Origin: BOG-1112 sp964611335
Lineage (GTDB): Bacteria > Bdellovibrionota_B > Oligoflexia > Oligoflexales > Bog-1112
DNA length: 64,000 bases
Direction: 5' to 3'
Assembly: GCA_964611335.1 (NCBI GenBank)
Contig: CAZSXR010000005.1
Coordinates: 39,429 to 103,428 of the forward strand
Shown: piece by piece, positions 61,182-64,000 of the stretch
How positions within the stretch are numbered: the stretch's first letter is position 1
Layout of the letters: each line of letters opens with the position of its first letter
Made by a program: the position numbers and the translations under genes
The notes under the pieces: model-generated
Databases searched by the model: none
Told to the model about the DNA's origin: nothing
What the model saw: only the letters and a program-made list of their open reading frames with translations

Positions 61182-63767
61182 TTACTTTACTTCTACACTC
61201 ACTCCTTTTTCACTCACCCCGGCATGAAGTGTCATATCCTGAGTTGACTTAGATTTAAGCAAGGCATGCGCAATTTGAGATTCCAACTCTCGTTGAATCA
61301 ACCGCTTCAAAGGCCTTGCTCCGAACTTAGGGTCAAACCCACGTTTTGCAAAGTAAGCAATCAACTCCTTATCCACTTTCAAAGTTAAATCCCGTCCCCT
61401 CAATCGTTTTCTTAATTCATCGATCAAAAGTTCCGTAATTTTCAAAATTTCAACATGAGCTAAAGGTTTAAATACCAGAATCTCATCTACCCTGTTTAAA
61501 AACTCTGGCTTGAAATGCTGATGCAATTGTTGATGAACTTCCGAAATCAATTTTTCAGACAAAGATCCCGTTCTTTCAACAACCTCAAGTATGTGTTGAG
61601 AACCAATGTTGCTTGTCATGATGATAATTGTATTTTTGAAGTTAACTGTACGACCTTTGCTATCGGTTACTCTTCCATCATCAAGAATTTGTAATAACAA
61701 ATTAAAAACATCAGGGTGTGCTTTTTCAATTTCATCTAGCAATATTATTGAATAAGGTTTGCGTCGAACGGCTTCCGTAAGTTGCCCTCCTTCTTCGTAA
61801 CCTATATATCCCGGAGGAGCTCCTATCAGTTTAGCAACTGAATGTTTCTCCATATATTCGGACATATCTATACGAAGTAGGTTCTTCTCTGAATCAAAAA
61901 GATGTTTAGCAAGAGCCTTTGCTAATTGTGTCTTTCCTACTCCTGTGGGTCCTAAAAAGATAAAAGACCCAGATGGACGCATGGGGTCTTGTATACCAGT
62001 CCGAGATCGCAAAATCGCCTCGCTTACTAAATGGACAGCCTGCTCCTGTCCGACAACCTCTTCATGAAGTACTTTTTCCAATTCTAGAAGTTTTTCTTTT
62101 TCCCCTTCTTGAATTTTCGAAATAGGAATCCCCGTCCACTGACTGACAACTTGAGAAATCGAAGCTTCATCGACCTCTTCCTGCAAAACCCGTTCTCCTT
62201 CTTTGCTTTTTGCCTCTGCCTCGTGGAGATTCTTTTCGAGTCCAGGAAGTATGCCATGACGCAATTCCGCGACGCGATTCAAATTGTAAACGCGTTCTGC
62301 TTCTGCAATCGCTATATTTGTTTCTTCAATTTTTTTCTTAATTTCTTGAACTTTACCGATAGAAGCCTTTTCTTTTTTGTAGGCCTCTTTCATGACGGTG
62401 CTTTTTTCTCTTAATTCACTCAATTCTTTTTGCAACTCACTCAAGCGAACTTTGCTTGCTGCGTCTTTTTCTTTTTTCAATGCGGCTTCCTCAACCTCAA
62501 GCCTCATTTGTCTACGCATAATGCTATCCAGCTCGGCAGGCATTGAATCGATCTCTGTGCGGATTTTTGCGCAAGCCTCATCAACAAGATCAATAGCTTT
62601 GTCTGGTAAAAACCTATCGCTGATATAGCGATCAGAAAGAACAGCTGCAGCGACAAGAGCGCTATCAAGGATCCGTACTCCATGGTGAATTTCAAATTTC
62701 TCCTTCAATCCTCGTAAAATTGAGATGGCGTCTTCAACTGTGGGTTGAGAGATAAGAACTTTCTGAAAGCGCCTTTCCAATGCAGGGTCTTTTTCAACAT
62801 AAATTCTGTATTCATCTAAGGTTGTAGCTCCGATGCAACGCAATTCACCTCTAGCAAGCATAGGCTTCAACATATTTGCGGCATCAATAGCGCCCTCTGC
62901 TTTCCCAGCGCCGACAATTGTATGCAGCTCATCAACAAATAAAATAATCCGCCCCTCACTCTTTTTTACTTCATCAAGTACTGCCTTCAAGCGCTCTTCA
63001 AACTCCCCTCTATATTTTGCACCTGCGAGTAACGAAGCCATATCAAGTGAGTACACAATTTTATCTTTTAAAGTTTCAGGAACGTCCGTACTTACTATGC
63101 GGCGTGCTAACCCTTCGACTATTGCGGTCTTTCCAACTCCAGGGTCACCAATGAGAACTGGGTTGTTTTTTGTTCGGCGGGAAAGAATTCTTATAGTGCG
63201 ACGGATCTCCTCTTCTCGACCAATGACCGGGTCCAGCTTTCCTTCTCGAGCATCTTTGATAAGGTTTCGCCCATATTTTTCGAGAGTTTTGTATTGAGAA
63301 TCCCCCTCTCTAGAACTCTCGTTTTGTTTAGCTTCCATGAGAGCTGCGCGAAATTTCTTCTCTGTCAGTCCATGGGTATTGCACAAAGAGCTGAGTAAAT
63401 TGTCGCCCCTTATAAGTGTGAGAAACAGTTCCTCAGAGGAAACAAGTTCATCATTATTTTCCTGCGTTGCTAAAGTTGCCTGAGCCAAGAGCTGTGTGAG
63501 TTTGCTTGAAAAATAAACTCGATTTGCGTCATAACCACTTCCTGAAATTTTCGGGATTTTTTTAACCTCGCGATAGACATCATCTCCCAGCGCTTTTACG
63601 TTGCAGTTAAATTTTTCAAGAATAGTTGGAATCACTCCACCTTTTTGAGTGACAAGTGAATAAGCCAAGTGTAAATGTGTGATCTCTTGATGTGACAGTC
63701 CGATAGCAAGCGTTTGCGATTGCTGGATTGCCTCTTGTGATTTTTCGGTGAACTTATTTAGTTCCAT
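61182..63767 (-). CDS. clpB: ATP-dependent chaperone ClpB
   Basis: 861 aa Hsp100 disaggregase. Clp_N repeats (KFTEKSQEAIQQSQTLAI), AAA-1 Walker A IGDPGVGKTAIVEGLA and FVDELHTIVGAG, coiled-coil middle domain (about 410-525), AAA-2 Walker A LGPTGVGKTQLAKALA and ILLDEIEKAHPDVFN, and C-terminal D2-small domain (FDPKFGARPLKRLIQRELE). AGAGGAGA Shine-Dalgarno. It is divergent from the rRNA-type promoter at the right edge. Confidence 0.97.
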   Translation of the reverse strand: MELNKFTEKSQEAIQQSQTLAIGLSHQEITHLHLAYSLVTQKGGVIPTILEKFNCNVKALGDDVYREVKKIPKISGSGYDANRVYFSSKLTQLLAQATLATQENNDELVSSEELFLTLIRGDNLLSSLCNTHGLTEKKFRAALMEAKQNESSREGDSQYKTLEKYGRNLIKDAREGKLDPVIGREEEIRRTIRILSRRTKNNPVLIGDPGVGKTAIVEGLARRIVSTDVPETLKDKIVYSLDMASLLAGAKYRGEFEERLKAVLDEVKKSEGRIILFVDELHTIVGAGKAEGAIDAANMLKPMLARGELRCIGATTLDEYRIYVEKDPALERRFQKVLISQPTVEDAISILRGLKEKFEIHHGVRILDSALVAAAVLSDRYISDRFLPDKAIDLVDEACAKIRTEIDSMPAELDSIMRRQMRLEVEEAALKKEKDAASKVRLSELQKELSELREKSTVMKEAYKKEKASIGKVQEIKKKIEETNIAIAEAERVYNLNRVAELRHGILPGLEKNLHEAEAKSKEGERVLQEEVDEASISQVVSQWTGIPISKIQEGEKEKLLELEKVLHEEVVGQEQAVHLVSEAILRSRTGIQDPMRPSGSFIFLGPTGVGKTQLAKALAKHLFDSEKNLLRIDMSEYMEKHSVAKLIGAPPGYIGYEEGGQLTEAVRRKPYSIILLDEIEKAHPDVFNLLLQILDDGRVTDSKGRTVNFKNTIIIMTSNIGSQHILEVVERTGSLSEKLISEVHQQLHQHFKPEFLNRVDEILVFKPLAHVEILKITELLIDELRKRLRGRDLTLKVDKELIAYFAKRGFDPKFGARPLKRLIQRELESQIAHALLKSKSTQDMTLHAGVSEKGVSVEVK

Positions 63768-63859
63768 TATTCAATCTCCTCTAGATAGGAGAAGAATAAA
63801 CACGAAAATGAACAAAGCAAGAGGGTGTGAAAGTCGCCGAAAAAACTTGAAAAAAAAGT

Positions 63860-63888
63860 TTGACATCGAAAACAACTTTCACTATAAC
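63860..63888 (+). promoter_or_regulatory. Strong sigma-70 promoter, probably for an rRNA operon
   Basis: Perfect -35 TTGACA (63860-63865), exact 17-nt spacer, near-perfect -10 TATAAC (63883-63888). No coding start follows before the window ends. The downstream leader has the look of an rrn leader. Confidence 0.75.
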
Positions 63889-63939
63889 CCTCCAAGTCAA
63901 CGACGGAAAGATTGACGAAATAAACGACAGCCGAATGGC

Positions 63940-63995
63940 GGTCGGAGTTCTTTGAAAACTGAATAGTGAAGCTAGGAAGTATCGCGAGATACTTC
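63940..63995 (+). promoter_or_regulatory. rRNA-leader-like sequence: boxA and GNRA hairpin
   Basis: GTTCTTTGAAAAC (63947-63959) resembles a boxA antitermination element. GAAGTATC (63976-63983) and GATACTTC (63988-63995) form an 8-bp perfect stem with a GCGA tetraloop. The 16S 5' end itself is not reached in the window. Confidence 0.55.
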
Positions 63996-64000
63996 AGATT

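Noticed and set aside
1..64000. CRISPR arrays, insertion sequences, prophage and tRNA genes
   Set aside because: No regularly spaced repeats, transposase motifs, phage structural genes or cloverleaf-like sequences were found on reading both strands by eye; a tRNAscan or CRISPR search was not possible.

Overview
The window reads as ordinary chromosome of an AT-rich, Gram-negative bacterium. Evidence for an outer membrane includes a porin-like barrel protein, many Sec signal peptides and a PstS-like periplasmic protein. The gene set is mixed: RecD2, a eukaryote-like NADP-IDH, a K+-dependent membrane pyrophosphatase, PrkA, PIN-PhoH, a Suf-type Fe-S system, CmoA/CmoB, a leucine/isovalerate or terpene carboxylase cluster, ClpB and a Lys/Arg-rich histone-like protein. 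This fits a Bdellovibrionota/Oligoflexia-type or 'deltaproteobacterial' lineage, but that placement is an inference. No IS element, prophage, CRISPR array or tRNA gene was recognised. Genes are tightly packed, with many ATGA or TGATG overlaps.

Layout. 1-3.7 kb: recD2 (5' end outside the window), a secreted hypothetical and icd. 3.8-13.8 kb: the most unusual block. Two divergent arms each encode methyltransferase(s), a LuxE/PaaK-like acyl-activating domain and a LuxC/ALDH-like acyl reductase. The left arm is cmoA-cmoB followed by a LuxE-LuxC fusion. The right arm is an O-methyltransferase-adenylase fusion plus a reductase, followed by a pseudo-receiver protein, a histidine kinase with its own pseudo-receiver, and an intact CheY-like regulator. 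13.9-20.3 kb: half-size TauE/SafE, HEAT-RNA methyltransferase fusion, FecCD-type ABC permease/ATPase, topA. 20.4-24.8 kb: sensor kinase, PstS-like protein, porin-like protein, secreted hypothetical. 24.9-30.5 kb: suf operon (sufB-C-D-U-nfu-rrf2, no sufS) with a divergent IscA-like gene and a shared palindromic operator candidate. 30.6-41.2 kb: hppA, DUF1295, TMEM175, histone-like protein, HD phosphohydrolase, prkA, phoH (with a terminator-like leader) and infC. 41.4-51.9 kb: XRE/IrrE-like and winged-helix-like proteins, the carboxylase cluster, a DEDDh exonuclease and a CFI-box secreted protein. 52-64 kb: rpsP-rimM-trmD, csaA-like, ligA, a two-gene unit of a 26-residue Cys-rich peptide plus a 149-aa WH/HH protein, a TrpR/YerC regulator divergent from a TrpXYZ-like ABC operon, two tandem secreted paralogues, clpB, and at the right edge a strong promoter and leader that look like the start of an rRNA operon.

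The best candidates for something undescribed are the two-armed acyl-activation/reduction block with its signalling tail, possibly under a flagellar-type sigma factor, and the tiny Cys-rich peptide coupled to the WH/HH protein. Coordinates below use corrected starts where Shine-Dalgarno placement, overlap with the upstream stop or family length favoured an internal codon.
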